64,000 nucleotides of DNA from Salinarchaeum sp. IM2453. GTDB taxonomy: Archaea; Halobacteriota; Halobacteria; Halobacteriales; Salinarchaeaceae. Positions 35,849-47,621 of this stretch are shown here, in pieces (positions within the stretch are counted from its first letter, which is position 1; each line of letters opens with the position of its first letter). A program made the translations under genes and the position numbers. Location: assembly GCF_019693215.1 (NCBI RefSeq), contig NZ_CP081183.1:561226-625225 (forward strand), in the 5' to 3' direction. The notes below the pieces were generated by a model. The model did no database searches. It had not been told where the DNA came from and saw only the letters and a program-made list of their open reading frames with translations.

Positions 35849-38020
35849 CTACCCGTAGTCCACGTCCGGGAACTCCAGGTCCAGACTGAGGCCGCTGAGC
35901 ACGCGCCGGTCCAGCTCGTCCAGGTAGGTGTTCTGCTTGACCACAATCTCGTCATCATCGCGGTCGGGGCTCTGGTCGGCAACGGCTGTGTTCAGCATCA
36001 CCCAGCCGTTGTACAGCAGGTTCTGCATCATCCAGAGGAACCGCCGGTAGCCGAGGTCTCGGGACCGCGTCTTGGCGGCAAACTGGCTCTTCTTGTCCCG
36101 GAACGCAGTCTCGACGCCCCAACGGTCCCGGTACAGGCGACCGATTCCCCAGGCCGACCCCTCAGGATCGTGGGCGATGGGATTCTCGTCCGGGTCAATA
36201 CCGGCGCGATCGACGTTCTTGCTGGTGATGATGCAGAAGTAATCGATCTTCTCGCTGTCCTTGTGGGACTCTTCGACCATCTGGTCCAGCGTCATCTGCG
36301 CGTCATCCAAATCGTCATCTCCATCATCGAAATCATCGAGCGTCGTGTCCGGCTCATCGTCCCCGTCACTGTCCTTCTTCTTGTGGTCGGGGACGCTCTT
36401 GAAGTCCTTCTCCAGGCCGACGAGCGTCGTGTCGTGTGTCTTCCGCCGTCCGTCGCTGATCACGGTCCAGTCGTTGTCCCAGTCAGCGCGACCTTCGAAG
36501 TCCTTGACCCGATCCTTCACCGACTCCGTTGCGCCCTTCCGAAAGCTGTAGTGACAGCCGCAGTGCCGGATGTACCGCAGGATCTTCGTGTCTACGAACT
36601 CGGCGTCTGCCAGTACTGTGTCGATGTTCACGAGCTCCCGAGCGCGGTCGAGGATGTACTTCACGCTTCGGAACTGGTCGTTCACGGGCAGATAGGACAG
36701 CGTAGCGATGATGAACGCCCGACCGTTGATCTTGATGGTCCCCTGGAGTTCCTTCCAGGCGTAGCCAGTGTCGAGATGTGACTGCTTGTGAAGGCCGATC
36801 GGCGGCGCGCTGTCAACCGAGGAGTGACGGCTGTGATCGTGTGTGGTGTAGTCGATCCGCAAATTGAACGTCTCGTCTTCCTCGATCACGTCCTCTTCTT
36901 TCAGCCAGTCGATCTGCCGCTCGATTGCTTCCTCGGTGCGCAGGTGCCACGTGGCCGTTTCCCCTTCGGAATTGAGTGGGTCGATCGCCCAGGCCTCTTC
37001 GTAGGCTTCGCGGAGATCTCCCTGAACGAGATTCTCGTCTACCAGCTCGTGCGCAGGGAGCCACTTCGCCCCGTATTTGTCCTCGTTGTCCCAGTCGTAA
37101 TCGGGGATCTTCTTGCGCTCGACGTTGCGAGCGGTTCTTCGGAACGTCTGCTGCTTGAAGAGATCCCACTCCTCACTGCCGTCCTCTTTCTCCTCGATCA
37201 GGCCGTAGTCCTTCCCCATCCGCTTGATGCCCTGCTGTGCGTACTCGTTGCGCCGACACATGTGGGCTGCAGCATCGGTGATCAACCTGTCGTCCCACTC
37301 CTCGGAGTCATCGCGGTCATAGGAACACACGTCGCGGATGATGTCCGCCTGAATCGTGTAGGCATCGTCCTTGATCTCCTGCTCCAGCTCCCCAATCGGG
37401 TCGCTCTCCCCATCACCCTCAAGCTGGAAGTCCTGTACCAAGTTCTCTCGGACGTTCTCGGCAGTATCCACGTCGTACTCTTCGCACTTCACGGCGATCT
37501 CGGCGGCGCGGTACCGGATCAGATCGCGGAAGTTCGGCCCGACACGATCCCACCAGTTCTCCCGAAGGGTTCGCTCGCTCGGTGTTTTGTCCGGCGCAAA
37601 CCGCAGTTGCTCGGCAATCTTTGGATCTTCCAGTCTCTCTTCGAGCTGCTCCCAACTCATCACGGAGTAGCCGTTTGACGGCGCGACCAGCCGGTAGACC
37701 CAGGCGTTGGACATCGAGCGAATATCGTACGGAGAATTCGAGTAGCGATCGTCTCGGTCCGGGACTACGTCCAAAAAAGTGGTCCCAAGCACGTCGGCAA
37801 CAGAGTCATGCCGTTCTGATAACAGATCACGGACTTTAGCGGTCTTCTCCGTAAGTTCCTCAAACTCCTCGGGGAGCTCGTTGTTTTCGGGATCGAACGG
37901 CTCGCGGACTTCCCACAGACTCTGGCATTCCTTTGTCTCGATAATCTTCTGCGATCCCGAACCGTCCCCGGTTAGACAGCTATCGCCGCCGCGAGCGCCC
38001 GAACCGGGGCCGTTCTGCAT
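35849..38020 (-). CDS. Large DDE-type transposase (about 720 residues)
   Basis: A long haloarchaeal transposase. The catalytic core is recognisable as NLRIDYTTHDHSRHSS (first Asp), DTVLADAEFVDTKILRYIRH (second Asp) and LYRDRWGVETAFRDKKSQFA (the Y-R-E-K-type Glu region of IS4-like enzymes). A long acidic insert (DGDDEPDTTLDDFDDGDDD) lies between the last two. The reading frame is intact. It is markedly GC-richer than the AT-rich genes around it and has long GC-driven open frames on the opposite strand, so it is a recent arrival. I could not find clear terminal repeats. Confidence 0.8.
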   Translation of the reverse strand: MQNGPGSGARGGDSCLTGDGSGSQKIIETKECQSLWEVREPFDPENNELPEEFEELTEKTAKVRDLLSERHDSVADVLGTTFLDVVPDRDDRYSNSPYDIRSMSNAWVYRLVAPSNGYSVMSWEQLEERLEDPKIAEQLRFAPDKTPSERTLRENWWDRVGPNFRDLIRYRAAEIAVKCEEYDVDTAENVRENLVQDFQLEGDGESDPIGELEQEIKDDAYTIQADIIRDVCSYDRDDSEEWDDRLITDAAAHMCRRNEYAQQGIKRMGKDYGLIEEKEDGSEEWDLFKQQTFRRTARNVERKKIPDYDWDNEDKYGAKWLPAHELVDENLVQGDLREAYEEAWAIDPLNSEGETATWHLRTEEAIERQIDWLKEEDVIEEDETFNLRIDYTTHDHSRHSSVDSAPPIGLHKQSHLDTGYAWKELQGTIKINGRAFIIATLSYLPVNDQFRSVKYILDRARELVNIDTVLADAEFVDTKILRYIRHCGCHYSFRKGATESVKDRVKDFEGRADWDNDWTVISDGRRKTHDTTLVGLEKDFKSVPDHKKKDSDGDDEPDTTLDDFDDGDDDLDDAQMTLDQMVEESHKDSEKIDYFCIITSKNVDRAGIDPDENPIAHDPEGSAWGIGRLYRDRWGVETAFRDKKSQFAAKTRSRDLGYRRFLWMMQNLLYNGWVMLNTAVADQSPDRDDDEIVVKQNTYLDELDRRVLSGLSLDLEFPDVDYG

Positions 38021-38077
38021 ACACGGCAGAACGTCCTCGTGGCTTATAAGTCTGCTCCGCGTGGAGCGCGGGCGACG

Positions 38078-38311
38078 TTACTTCGGAATCCAGTAAGAGA
38101 CGCGATTCTCGCCGTGCTTCTTCTTGCTGATCTTGCCGTCCTCAACGAGCGTGTTGAGACGGCGCTGCACGGTCCAGCGGCTGGTATCCTCGAAGGTGTC
38201 AACGATGTTAGAGACACTGTAGGGCTCGCAGGGATTCATTTCAGCGTACACCTGCTCGGGCGGCGGTTCTCCCGGCTGCCTGGGCACACTATTGGCTTGC
38301 GAGTCGGCCAT
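38078..38311 (-). CDS. Small winged-HTH protein accompanying the transposase
   Basis: A 77-residue protein from the ATG at 38311; an in-frame ATG at 38344-38346 is also possible. The body NPCEPYSVSNIVDTFEDTSR, then WTVQRRLNTLVEDGKISKKK is a winged helix-turn-helix. It precedes the large transposase by 57 bases on the same strand and has the same high GC, so the two probably move together. It may regulate transposition or bind the ends. Confidence 0.65.
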   Translation of the reverse strand: MADSQANSVPRQPGEPPPEQVYAEMNPCEPYSVSNIVDTFEDTSRWTVQRRLNTLVEDGKISKKKHGENRVSYWIPK

Positions 38312-38552
38312 GATTATACTTGCCCCATGTGGGGTAACGTACTTCATTCTTCCCCGCACAGTGCATAATAGGGTGCTGCCTCGTTCTGCACCACGTGGAT
38401 CAACCTGGAAGTATCTATACCACATAGGAGATAATGTGGGCGCAAAAGGTGCTCAAGACCATTATGTGAAGGATACAGAAGTCCTGTAGAAGCACAAAAA
38501 CGGCTCAGTAATGTTAATAAGTTTGATTTGAGATGAGATACACGACATAGAT

Positions 38553-39497
38553 ATGACTCACCGTGTTTTGATTACAGGCGGAGCCGGTTTCCTCGGCAGT
38601 CACCTGTGTGAACGGCTCTTATCTGAGGGGCACGAAGTGATTTGTCTCGACAATTTCGGCAGTGGCCAGCGAGATAACATCACAGAGTTCGAAGATCATC
38701 CTGCGTTCACAGTCGCTGACCGAGATGTTCGCATTCCGGGCTCGCTTCCGTCTGTGGATCGAATCTACCATCTCGCATCACGAGCGTCGCCAGCTGACTT
38801 CACGGATTTTCCGGTCAATATCGCGCTAGCGAACACACAGGGGACGCGGCGATTACTGGACCACGCGCGGGCGTGCGATGCACGAATGGTTTTTGCCAGC
38901 ACAAGCGAAGTGTACGGTGATCCTGAGGTCCACCCGCAGCCTGAAACCTATACAGGCAACGTGAATATCCGCGGGGTTCGAGGCTGTTACGATGAATCCA
39001 AACGATTCGGAGAAACGCTGACTGTCGCGTATCAACGGAAGTACGATGTCGATGCCCGCACAGTCCGTATCTTCAATACATACGGTCCGCGAATGCGTCC
39101 TGATGACGGACGGGTCGTCCCGACGTTCGTCACTCAAGCGCTTCGTGGTGAGGATCTCACAATCTACGGTGACGGTGAGCAGACCCGCAGTTTCTGCTAC
39201 GTAGACGATCTCATCGAGGGCCTTGTCTCACTCATGCGGGTTGATAATCCTGAACACGATGTCTACAACATCGGGAAGGAGAATGAGCGGACAATCAAGG
39301 AACTAGCGCACGAAGTGCTGGATCTGACTGATACTGAGTCCGACATCGTCTACGAACCGTTACCTGAAGATGATCCGAGTCAACGCAGACCCGATATTAC
39401 CCGTGCCAAGACAGAATTGAACTGGGAGCCTGAAATACCGCTTAGAGAGGGACTAGCCAGCACGATTGCCTATTTCAAACGCCACACACAAATATGA
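38553..39497 (+). CDS. UDP-glucuronate decarboxylase-like SDR (UDP-xylose synthase type)
   Basis: A 314-residue extended [22 protein letters not shown] is the NAD site and [17 protein letters not shown] carries the catalytic Ser/Thr. [14 protein letters not shown] is the YxxxK motif in the form typical of UDP-xylose synthases (YDESKR), followed by [10 protein letters not shown]. It would make UDP-xylose or a similar pentose donor for the downstream glycosyltransferases. It overlaps the next gene by four bases (ATGA). Specificity is inferred from the motif form. Confidence 0.83.
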   Translation: MTHRVLITGGAGFLGSHLCERLLSEGHEVICLDNFGSGQRDNITEFEDHPAFTVADRDVRIPGSLPSVDRIYHLASRASPADFTDFPVNIALANTQGTRRLLDHARACDARMVFASTSEVYGDPEVHPQPETYTGNVNIRGVRGCYDESKRFGETLTVAYQRKYDVDARTVRIFNTYGPRMRPDDGRVVPTFVTQALRGEDLTIYGDGEQTRSFCYVDDLIEGLVSLMRVDNPEHDVYNIGKENERTIKELAHEVLDLTDTESDIVYEPLPEDDPSQRRPDITRAKTELNWEPEIPLREGLASTIAYFKRHTQI

Positions 39498-40675
39498 AAG
39501 AATTATTCTATAAAGGGTTGAAAAATCCGCATAAGGTACCCCCCTTTTTGATCCGTAAGTCACTAAACTATTATACCAGGAATAAATATTCAAACTTAGT
39601 ACACGATTCCGCTGAATTGAAGTCTGTCGCTAATAACTACTGGGAACTACCTGATAATACTGATGGGCTGAATGCTTCACTAGCCGAAAGGATTGCTCCA
39701 GGCGGAGATAGCGTTCGTATTAAAAAGACGCCAAATTTTGTTTTCACAAACCCGTTTGTTTGTGAAGTAAATGATGTAATCTTATCGGGGCCATATGCAG
39801 CAGGAAAAACCCCACAGGGAAAATACATCGAAGATATGATTGGAAGACCAATAAGTCATGGAAATCGTTATTCGCAAGTCAGTAGAACAATCACATCCGA
39901 ATGGAATCTGTATAAAAAGACCACCCAACCACAGTCTGTCACACAACTTGCTACCGCCGCAGTGATTCATCGAGCGAGTGGTTCTCAAAATTTCTACCAC
40001 TGGATGATTGACCACATACTCAAACTACGGGCGATTGAATTCTATGAAAGAAAGACAGGTGATGATGTGAAATTAATTGTATCAGAACATATTCCCGGTT
40101 TTGCGAGAGAAGCTATTGATTTGCTCGGGTTCGGAAACCATTCAATAATCGAATGGAAAGAAAACAAAATGAGTGTCGATAAGCTCATTGTACCTTCATG
40201 GCCTGACCCAACTCCCGGTAATCTGCATTGGATCGAATCAAAAATCAGATGTGAGACAAATGAGTTTGGTGATAAGGAGTGGGTGTACATCTCTCGCCAG
40301 AATGCTTCCCGAGGAAGAAAAGTTGCCAATTTCGATGAGCTGACACCGATACTGAATGACTTCGGTGTTGAGGTGATCTATTGCGAAGAATATTCACTAG
40401 AAGAGCAGATTGAATTGTTCCGATCAGTGGACGGAGTTATTAGTCCACATGGTGCTGGACTGACCGGTATGATTTGGACGGATTCGTTGTCAATAATAGA
40501 GTTATTCAACGGTATAGTTAAAATGCCATTCTACGTCTTAGCAGATATTCTTGAGCATGAATATTCCTATTTAATCGGTGAAGCAGTAACTGATCAAAAC
40601 CATAGAGGGGTTAGGGACCGTGATTTGGTTATTGATCCTGACAACTTTGAGAACATTTTGGAAAAACAATTATAG
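39494..40675 (+). CDS. Glycosyltransferase family 61 (DUF563)
   Basis: A 393-residue protein with the GT61 core: [20 protein letters not shown] (NYYHW-type motif), [20 protein letters not shown], then [18 protein letters not shown] and IIELF. GT61 enzymes transfer pentoses (xylose, arabinose) or GlcNAc. Coupling by a four-base overlap to a UDP-xylose-synthase-like gene makes a xylosyl or other pentosyl transfer plausible. No membrane segment is evident. Confidence 0.82.
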   Translation: MKELFYKGLKNPHKVPPFLIRKSLNYYTRNKYSNLVHDSAELKSVANNYWELPDNTDGLNASLAERIAPGGDSVRIKKTPNFVFTNPFVCEVNDVILSGPYAAGKTPQGKYIEDMIGRPISHGNRYSQVSRTITSEWNLYKKTTQPQSVTQLATAAVIHRASGSQNFYHWMIDHILKLRAIEFYERKTGDDVKLIVSEHIPGFAREAIDLLGFGNHSIIEWKENKMSVDKLIVPSWPDPTPGNLHWIESKIRCETNEFGDKEWVYISRQNASRGRKVANFDELTPILNDFGVEVIYCEEYSLEEQIELFRSVDGVISPHGAGLTGMIWTDSLSIIELFNGIVKMPFYVLADILEHEYSYLIGEAVTDQNHRGVRDRDLVIDPDNFENILEKQL

Positions 40676-40769
40676 ACGTGTATGCCGAAGGCCACATACC
40701 TTCGGCCAAGTGAAATGTTCGACTTTTGTATGTAGAAGCGAACGTTTTAGCCACTCGCTCCCGCCCTTG

Positions 40770-40997
40770 TTCATAAGCTGACTACGACAACCAGCGCCGA
40801 TACAATAAACTCGAACATTTCGTGGTTGAAGCCGGATCAGTCGAAGCGATGCGTGATGCCGCTCACAATGGATGGCACGGACTCCACGAGCACTCGTAAC
40901 AGTACTGTACGATACCGGGCTTCGCCGTGCTGAGCTAGCAGCCCTGGATCGTGACATGGTTAACCTCACCGAAAGAGAGTTCCGAATCCCAGCCTGA
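40770..40997 (+). pseudogene. Gene fragments including a tyrosine recombinase piece
   Basis: The frame ending at 40997 reads ALVTVLYDTGLRRAELAALD then RDMVNLTEREFRIPA, the box around the first catalytic Arg of XerD-like integrases; nothing of the rest remains. Just before it (about 40774-40899) another frame reads DYDNQRRYNKLEHFVVEAGS, an unidentified but protein-like fragment. Together they mark a former integrated element. The region 40676-41135 holds nothing else. Confidence 0.55.
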
Positions 40998-41135
40998 ATT
41001 CAGAAAAATCATTCAACTAGAATATATTTCTCCGGACTGCTACACCGAGCCAGAGAGCGATCGGGCGAGGCAACTGCACCACTCGGGGTGAATTTTAGGT
41101 AAATCACCACGTGGTTCAGAATAGCATTAAAGAAT

Positions 41136-41351
41136 TTGAGAAAAGGGATTCGTATATACGAAAACAAAACCGAAACAAAATGGCGAGAAATGATTACCAA
41201 TCGACAAAGCTGGGTTCCGGATTTGGCCCGTTTTCAACTACTGAGGCACAAACAATGGCAACAACTCCGAAATAAAGTCTACAATAACGGAATATCTGAG
41301 GAGTACGAAACATTGCGAAGCCATCCGGATTTACAGGATATAATTAATTGA
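41136..41351 (+). pseudogene. C-terminal remnant of a ParB-like paralogue
   Basis: The end HKQWQQLRNKVYNNGISEEY, then ETLRSHPDLQDIIN matches the tail of the paralogue at 43499 (EEWQHLRDSFFQNQ, then DLRAHPDMQDVINSF). The part with the conserved Gly-Arg-His/Tyr-Arg loop is missing, so only the tail survives. Confidence 0.6.
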
Positions 41352-41464
41352 AATCGACGAAGTGTCGAACATATACCCCATTTTGAAAAAACAATAATAG
41401 CATAGCAGTTCAGTTCTATAACAATCCAAAAAGGCTTAATCTTCAGAGTATCACATCTGGATAG

Positions 41465-42622
41465 ATGAATGTCTCATATGTGTATCACACAGACTGGGAC
41501 CCCGCACGCCCGCACGGAAAGCAAATTATACATACTATCAATGGTTTAGCAAATCAGGAAAACAAGATTTCGCTTTTTACACCAGCAGCTCCAAACCAAT
41601 TTCTGGATGAAAATCAAGTTGATTTGAACGCGAACATTCAGACGCTACCAACAGCGCGAGTAAATGCATATGCCGGTCGGTTTGATAACTATTCTAGGAA
41701 GTATATCGATCAGTTTACTTACTATATGTTCGCAACGTTTGCATCGGTTCGACAGGATCTTATTTTTACACGTGATTTTAGGTACCTCAAATTTCTTCAG
41801 TATCTCCCGTCATCACTTTATCCGCCGGTTCTGTATGAAGCACATCAGTGTTACTCAGGTTACGATGAATTTTCAAAGAAAGAAGAATACACGCGATTAC
41901 AGGAGGCAGACCGGATTATTACTCAAAGTCCAGGAGTTGCAAAAGACATCAGAGCACTTGGGATTGAGGTTGCCGAAGTAATTCCAAACGCTGCCCCCCA
42001 GTCGTTTGTTCCAGAGGAACCACAGGCCGAGCTTCGGGATCAGTATGGTTTCAATCAAGAGTCAACTGTGATTATATACGCAGGGAGTTTCTCACAGTGG
42101 AAAAATGATCTTGAGTTGGTTGTTGATGCAGTAAGCAAGCTTGTGACCGACGATACTAACGACGCTACTAATATTGAACTTGCATTTGTGGGAGGAACAG
42201 ACGAAGAGGTCAAAGAACTCGCTGAATACTGTAACACAATCTTACCTGACAGCATTCGATGTCATCTATTTGGCCGTGTTCCGCATCGATCCGTATTTAG
42301 ATATCTCAAGGCCGCTGATATTGGCGTAATTCCACTCCGAAAAACAAGTCAGGAGGCAACAGAATACACGTGTCCAATCAAGCTTTTTGAATATCTAGTG
42401 AGCGGGTTACCGGTCGTCTCGTCAAATGTTCCTTCAATTAATCTGTTATGTGACTCAGAAGATCCGGTAAGTACATACACCCCTGGCGATTCGACAGCCT
42501 TCGCACAGGCAGTCCGTGACGCAATGAAAGAAACTTCGTCGTCCGTTGAGACAAGTAAATATACTTATGAAAATCGGGCCAAGCGACTCAATGAACATCT
42601 ACAGGCCACTACAAGCAAGTGA
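41465..42622 (+). CDS. Glycosyltransferase family 4-like (GT-B)
   Basis: A 385-residue GT-B enzyme. The N-terminal acceptor domain is followed by the linker segment IIYAGSFSQWKNDLELVVDA and then HLFGRVPHRSVFRYLKAADI, then CPIKLFEYLVSGLPVVSSNV, the nucleotide-sugar binding region of GT4 (the E-x7-E analogue is KLFEYLVSG). It would extend the lipid-linked or surface glycan in the cytoplasm. It is followed 51 bases later by the P-loop kinase on the same strand. Donor and acceptor cannot be told. Confidence 0.85.
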   Translation: MNVSYVYHTDWDPARPHGKQIIHTINGLANQENKISLFTPAAPNQFLDENQVDLNANIQTLPTARVNAYAGRFDNYSRKYIDQFTYYMFATFASVRQDLIFTRDFRYLKFLQYLPSSLYPPVLYEAHQCYSGYDEFSKKEEYTRLQEADRIITQSPGVAKDIRALGIEVAEVIPNAAPQSFVPEEPQAELRDQYGFNQESTVIIYAGSFSQWKNDLELVVDAVSKLVTDDTNDATNIELAFVGGTDEEVKELAEYCNTILPDSIRCHLFGRVPHRSVFRYLKAADIGVIPLRKTSQEATEYTCPIKLFEYLVSGLPVVSSNVPSINLLCDSEDPVSTYTPGDSTAFAQAVRDAMKETSSSVETSKYTYENRAKRLNEHLQATTSK

Positions 42623-42673
42623 CTGAGAAGAGTTAGGTGAGACAAGCATCAGAATAGCGTATAGGTATTATAT

Positions 42674-43408
42674 ATGAATCAGATAGAATTCATTGGACCT
42701 CCGGGAGCAGGAAAATCCACCTTACATGCAGATCTAATCGAGCAGAATAACTTATTCGGCGGTGTTGATGATGGGGCGATTGATCGACTAATACAGGAAG
42801 ATCACCGACTCTATCAGTTGTTCTATCGGATGGCCTTCGGGCGGATACAATCTACCTTAAAATGGGAGTTGTTTTATCATCGTTATCACCGAGACGCATT
42901 CAGACGATACATAAGCGAAAATGTGGCCGCTCTCGATATTGTACCTGAAATCTCACGTTGCGCGACACGAGCACCAGAAGAAGCAGTCCTTTTTTACAAG
43001 AAAACAATCGAAAACTATCAGTTGGCAATAGACTCAAAAATGCCACAAGAAATATTCTGCTGGGACGAAGGATTTGCAATGGCAGCAGTTGCAATCCTTT
43101 GGCGAGCAGAGAGCAATAACTTTCCGTTAAAAAAGTATTTTCAGGGAATACCAACACCGACAGCATTGGTATATGTCGATGCACCAAGAGAGGTATGTCT
43201 GGAACGCGCTAACAGCAGGGAACAACAAACGTTGAGCAAGGGGTGGATTAACGACCAGCAACGTGCATATGATCGACATCAAACAGCGTGCGAGCATGTA
43301 GTTGAGACACTATCCGATGAAGTCAAGATAATACACGTCAAGAATACTGGATCAATCAAAAAAACGTCTGAAGAGGTTTCTACAAAGTTAGATGACATGC
43401 TTGAGTAG
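42674..43408 (+). CDS. P-loop kinase-like protein
   Basis: A 244-residue P-loop NTPase. IEFIGPPGAGKSTLHADLIE is Walker A at the extreme N-terminus; FCWDEGFAMAAVAILW may be the Walker B/acceptor region; LVYVDAPREVCLERANSREQ is the lid-type Arg segment of small-molecule kinases such as thymidylate or APS kinase relatives. The substrate is unknown. Because the phosphoramidate-type operon at 16.9-21.5 kb lacks a kinase equivalent to Cj1415, this is a possible but unproven candidate. Confidence 0.7.
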   Translation: MNQIEFIGPPGAGKSTLHADLIEQNNLFGGVDDGAIDRLIQEDHRLYQLFYRMAFGRIQSTLKWELFYHRYHRDAFRRYISENVAALDIVPEISRCATRAPEEAVLFYKKTIENYQLAIDSKMPQEIFCWDEGFAMAAVAILWRAESNNFPLKKYFQGIPTPTALVYVDAPREVCLERANSREQQTLSKGWINDQQRAYDRHQTACEHVVETLSDEVKIIHVKNTGSIKKTSEEVSTKLDDMLE

Positions 43409-43835
43409 TAGTAACGGCTGCAAAACCGATGTGGGTTGATTCACAGGACAAAAGTAGAATACCGGTGCGCTCACAAGATCATGTTAATCTGAGGTTAATT
43501 AAAAAGAGTTGATGACATCCTGCATATCAGGGTGTGCACGAAGATCTGAGAAGGAGCCGAGAGAGGAGGTGTTCGACTGGTTCTGAAAAAAGGAATCACG
43601 AAGGTGTTGCCACTCTTCATGCCGACAAACAACATGGACGGGAACAACATCTAAGTCAAGAAGTTGAGCGATTGCAAGCCGATAACGACCGTCCCAGAGG
43701 TAAATTTCTCCGTCCTGATTAATGACTGTCAAAATGCTCAATTTCTGCTTATACCCGATCGATCCACGATATGTAGGGCCAGTGTGATTAGCCTGATACC
43801 CTTGATCTCGAATTGTCTCATACAGTTGGTCTTGA

Positions 43836-45215
<1,380 letters not shown>

Positions 45216-45821
45216 TTTCTATAAAACAGACATCGTTGTTTGAGTGTTTGCTGATCAGTGGAGCCACGTAGTTCCTGATAGTATATCGTATCCGACCAAT
45301 CATATCCTTTCGTAAAGCGTTGTACAAATCCGCGCTTGACATAATTTTCAGAGAAAGAGGAGCGGAAATGAGAAGAAGAGTTCCAAACAGCAATTTGCCC
45401 AAGGCCTCCGTTCCATGTATGGAGTTTATCGATTACCGGAGTCTCTCTACTAAAGTCCCATTCAATAGTATGTGGATCGACATGGATGAGGCGGTATGGG
45501 TGAGCAGGTGCAGTATAGTTCATTCGGTTAGTAAGCCAATTCCGTCGCGTAGCCGTTCGAAATTTTATTTCTCGATACAATTCGCTGGCAAGAAACTCAT
45601 TGTATAATCCCCGGGGCCTTGGCTACGAAGAATGTCGAATGCCTGCCTGGCATAATATTTCATTATCCAAGTTCTTTCTGCTCCCATTTCAAGTTACTTG
45701 CGACAAAAAGTGCCAATACAATTGTATAAATATTGAAACGCTATAGATAGCAGACAGTTTGGGTTTAGTACATCGGAGCCTGGAGTTCTTCGGATCCTAC
45801 TGATGAGAACAACACGTATGC

Positions 45822-46535
45822 CTACAATTGAATAGGAATAATTCCTCGACTATCGTACCCACCATCCCAGTCTGCATGTTCAATTTGAACAATTCCCGGC
45901 ACCGTATCAATACCGAGTAACTTGGCAACTGCCATCCGGTGACGACCAGATGCACAGTAGATTGGATTGCCATTGCGATCAATGGCAACACGCATTTCAT
46001 CAGGGACAGAAACACCTCGAACAGTACGGGTCCACTCCTGATCAACATGTGACCGATACCCGTTTTCCTTCATGTCGGTATACAAATCATCGATACTACG
46101 ACAGTGGTCCTGCAAGTCAGCAAGCGTTTTACAATTATTGTCTGCTCGCTTGCCGTTCTCGATTTTGGTCTCTGCCTGCTGGTATAGTGGCGTTGCCTCC
46201 CACGGTTTGTTCTGCTGATAGCGTAGTTTGAGTGACTGATACACCGGTTGTTCAGTGAAATCCTTCGTCATCAAATCCCAGTTACCGCGTAACTCCCCAA
46301 AAACGGCATCATCACCACGAACACTAAATGGGAACCACTGGATTTTGTCAAATGCATCAACATCGAGTTCAATGATTTGCATGTCATATGACTGCTCAGG
46401 CGTGAAATTCCAGTGCTTTCTCAGTGCTTGTTGATGCGTCTGTTTGCGATCAAGCACGTAGAGTAACGTTACAAAGGCAGTATCAACGGCAGCGTTACGC
46501 AGCACATCAACAGCGGATTGCAGTTTCCAGTTCAT
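45822..46535 (-). CDS. ParB/Srx-like protein, intact paralogue
   Basis: A 237-residue protein, the only undamaged member of a four-copy family in this window. The N-terminal region holds MQIIELDVDAFDKIQWFPFS (the IDP-type segment of the family). The centre is helical. The C-terminus has VAIDRNGNPIYCASGRHRMA followed by AKLLGIDTVPGIVQI, the ParB N-terminal-domain-like loop (GRHR with a following hydrophobic helix). ParB/Srx folds include nucleotide-dependent kinases and CTPases. The presence of several copies among glycan genes suggests a role there, but no function is known to me. Confidence 0.7.
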   Translation of the reverse strand: MNWKLQSAVDVLRNAAVDTAFVTLLYVLDRKQTHQQALRKHWNFTPEQSYDMQIIELDVDAFDKIQWFPFSVRGDDAVFGELRGNWDLMTKDFTEQPVYQSLKLRYQQNKPWEATPLYQQAETKIENGKRADNNCKTLADLQDHCRSIDDLYTDMKENGYRSHVDQEWTRTVRGVSVPDEMRVAIDRNGNPIYCASGRHRMAVAKLLGIDTVPGIVQIEHADWDGGYDSRGIIPIQL

Positions 46536-46634
46536 CGATCACGTGTACGAAGTTAAAATGAAAATAGCAAGTGGGCATACATATAACCCGTCGTTCAGCT
46601 CCCAATAGTAACTCTATCAGAACACAATGATCAA

Positions 46635-47621
46635 TCAGGAGTTCCGGACAAGCGGATCATACCAGTCTTCGTTAGCACGATACCACTCGATAAACTGCTC
46701 AACACCCTCCCGAATGCTGACTGTCGGCTCATAATCAAGCAGTTCACCAGCCTTTGTGACATCAGCATGGGTGTGTTCGGCGTCACCGGTGCGTGGGTCA
46801 TCATACACGAGTTCAAGTGACGGGTCAATCGCATCACGGACAACCTCCGCAAGCGTCTGAATATCGATGTTATCTGAGGATCCAATATTGAGAATCTCGC
46901 CATCAGCACGATCATCCGTCAGCAGCTGCTTGTTGACACGTCGGACATCATCAACATACGTGAAATCACGGGTCTGCTCACCATCACCGTAGATTACTGG
47001 CGGTTCACCATGCAGGCACCGTGAAACAAAGTTCGTCATCGCCATGTTTGGCCGCATCCGTGGGCCATAGACCGTAAAGTATCGCAGCGAAACAGTCGGT
47101 AGCCCGTAGACTTCATTGTACACACGAGCGTACTGCTCGGTTGCCAGCTTTGAGACACCGTATGGTGAGACTGGCTCGGTTGGATGGTCCTCATCATATG
47201 GCAGATACTGTGGCTTACCATACACAGACGAGGAAGACGCAACAACAACCCGGTCAACATCATGCCTTCGGGATGCTTCAAGGACATTCACCGTTCCGGT
47301 GACATTGAATTCATTTACTTTGGCTGGTTCTTCGACACTTTTTCGCACCCCGGCCTGTGCAGCCTGATGATAGACAACATCTGCATCAGCGATCTGTGCA
47401 TCAACCATCTGCTCGTCTGTGATTGACTCTTTAATCAAGGTATACGAGCCATCACTCTCGGCAGCGGCAGCACGTGCAGCCTCGACGTTGTGTTCTTTGA
47501 TACCCAGATCATAATACGGGACAAACGTATCGATCACGGTCACATCATGGCCCTCAGCTGCAAGCTCTTCGGCGATATGGCCGCCAATAAATCCTGCACC
47601 ACCAGTGACTGTTACCTTCAT
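46635..47621 (-). CDS. NAD-dependent nucleotide-sugar epimerase (GalE/WbpP-like)
   Basis: An extended SDR of about 328 residues from the ATG at 47621. VTVTGGAGFIGGHIAEELAA is the NAD site, VVASSSSVYGKPQYLPYDED supplies the catalytic Ser, VSPYGVSKLATEQYARVY is the YxxxK motif, and SLRYFTVYGPRMRPNMAM follows. The pattern fits UDP-Glc/GlcNAc 4-epimerases or UDP-glucuronate 4-epimerases. It would interconvert UDP-hexoses for the glycan. It stands alone on the minus strand upstream of the ParB-like gene. Confidence 0.85.
   Translation of the reverse strand: MKVTVTGGAGFIGGHIAEELAAEGHDVTVIDTFVPYYDLGIKEHNVEAARAAAAESDGSYTLIKESITDEQMVDAQIADADVVYHQAAQAGVRKSVEEPAKVNEFNVTGTVNVLEASRRHDVDRVVVASSSSVYGKPQYLPYDEDHPTEPVSPYGVSKLATEQYARVYNEVYGLPTVSLRYFTVYGPRMRPNMAMTNFVSRCLHGEPPVIYGDGEQTRDFTYVDDVRRVNKQLLTDDRADGEILNIGSSDNIDIQTLAEVVRDAIDPSLELVYDDPRTGDAEHTHADVTKAGELLDYEPTVSIREGVEQFIEWYRANEDWYDPLVRNS

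Noticed and set aside
35643-35858. 71-codon gene after the ParB-like pseudogene
   Set aside because: The composition is not haloarchaeal-like and it runs into the transposase end; more likely element-boundary sequence.
35804-37678. Long open frames on the plus strand (325 and 296 codons)
   Set aside because: They are antisense to the 723-codon transposase, have no family pattern, and arise from its high GC content.
45822-46535. True ParB chromosome-partition protein
   Set aside because: There is no central ParB HTH, no parA neighbour, and several degraded copies lie among glycan genes.
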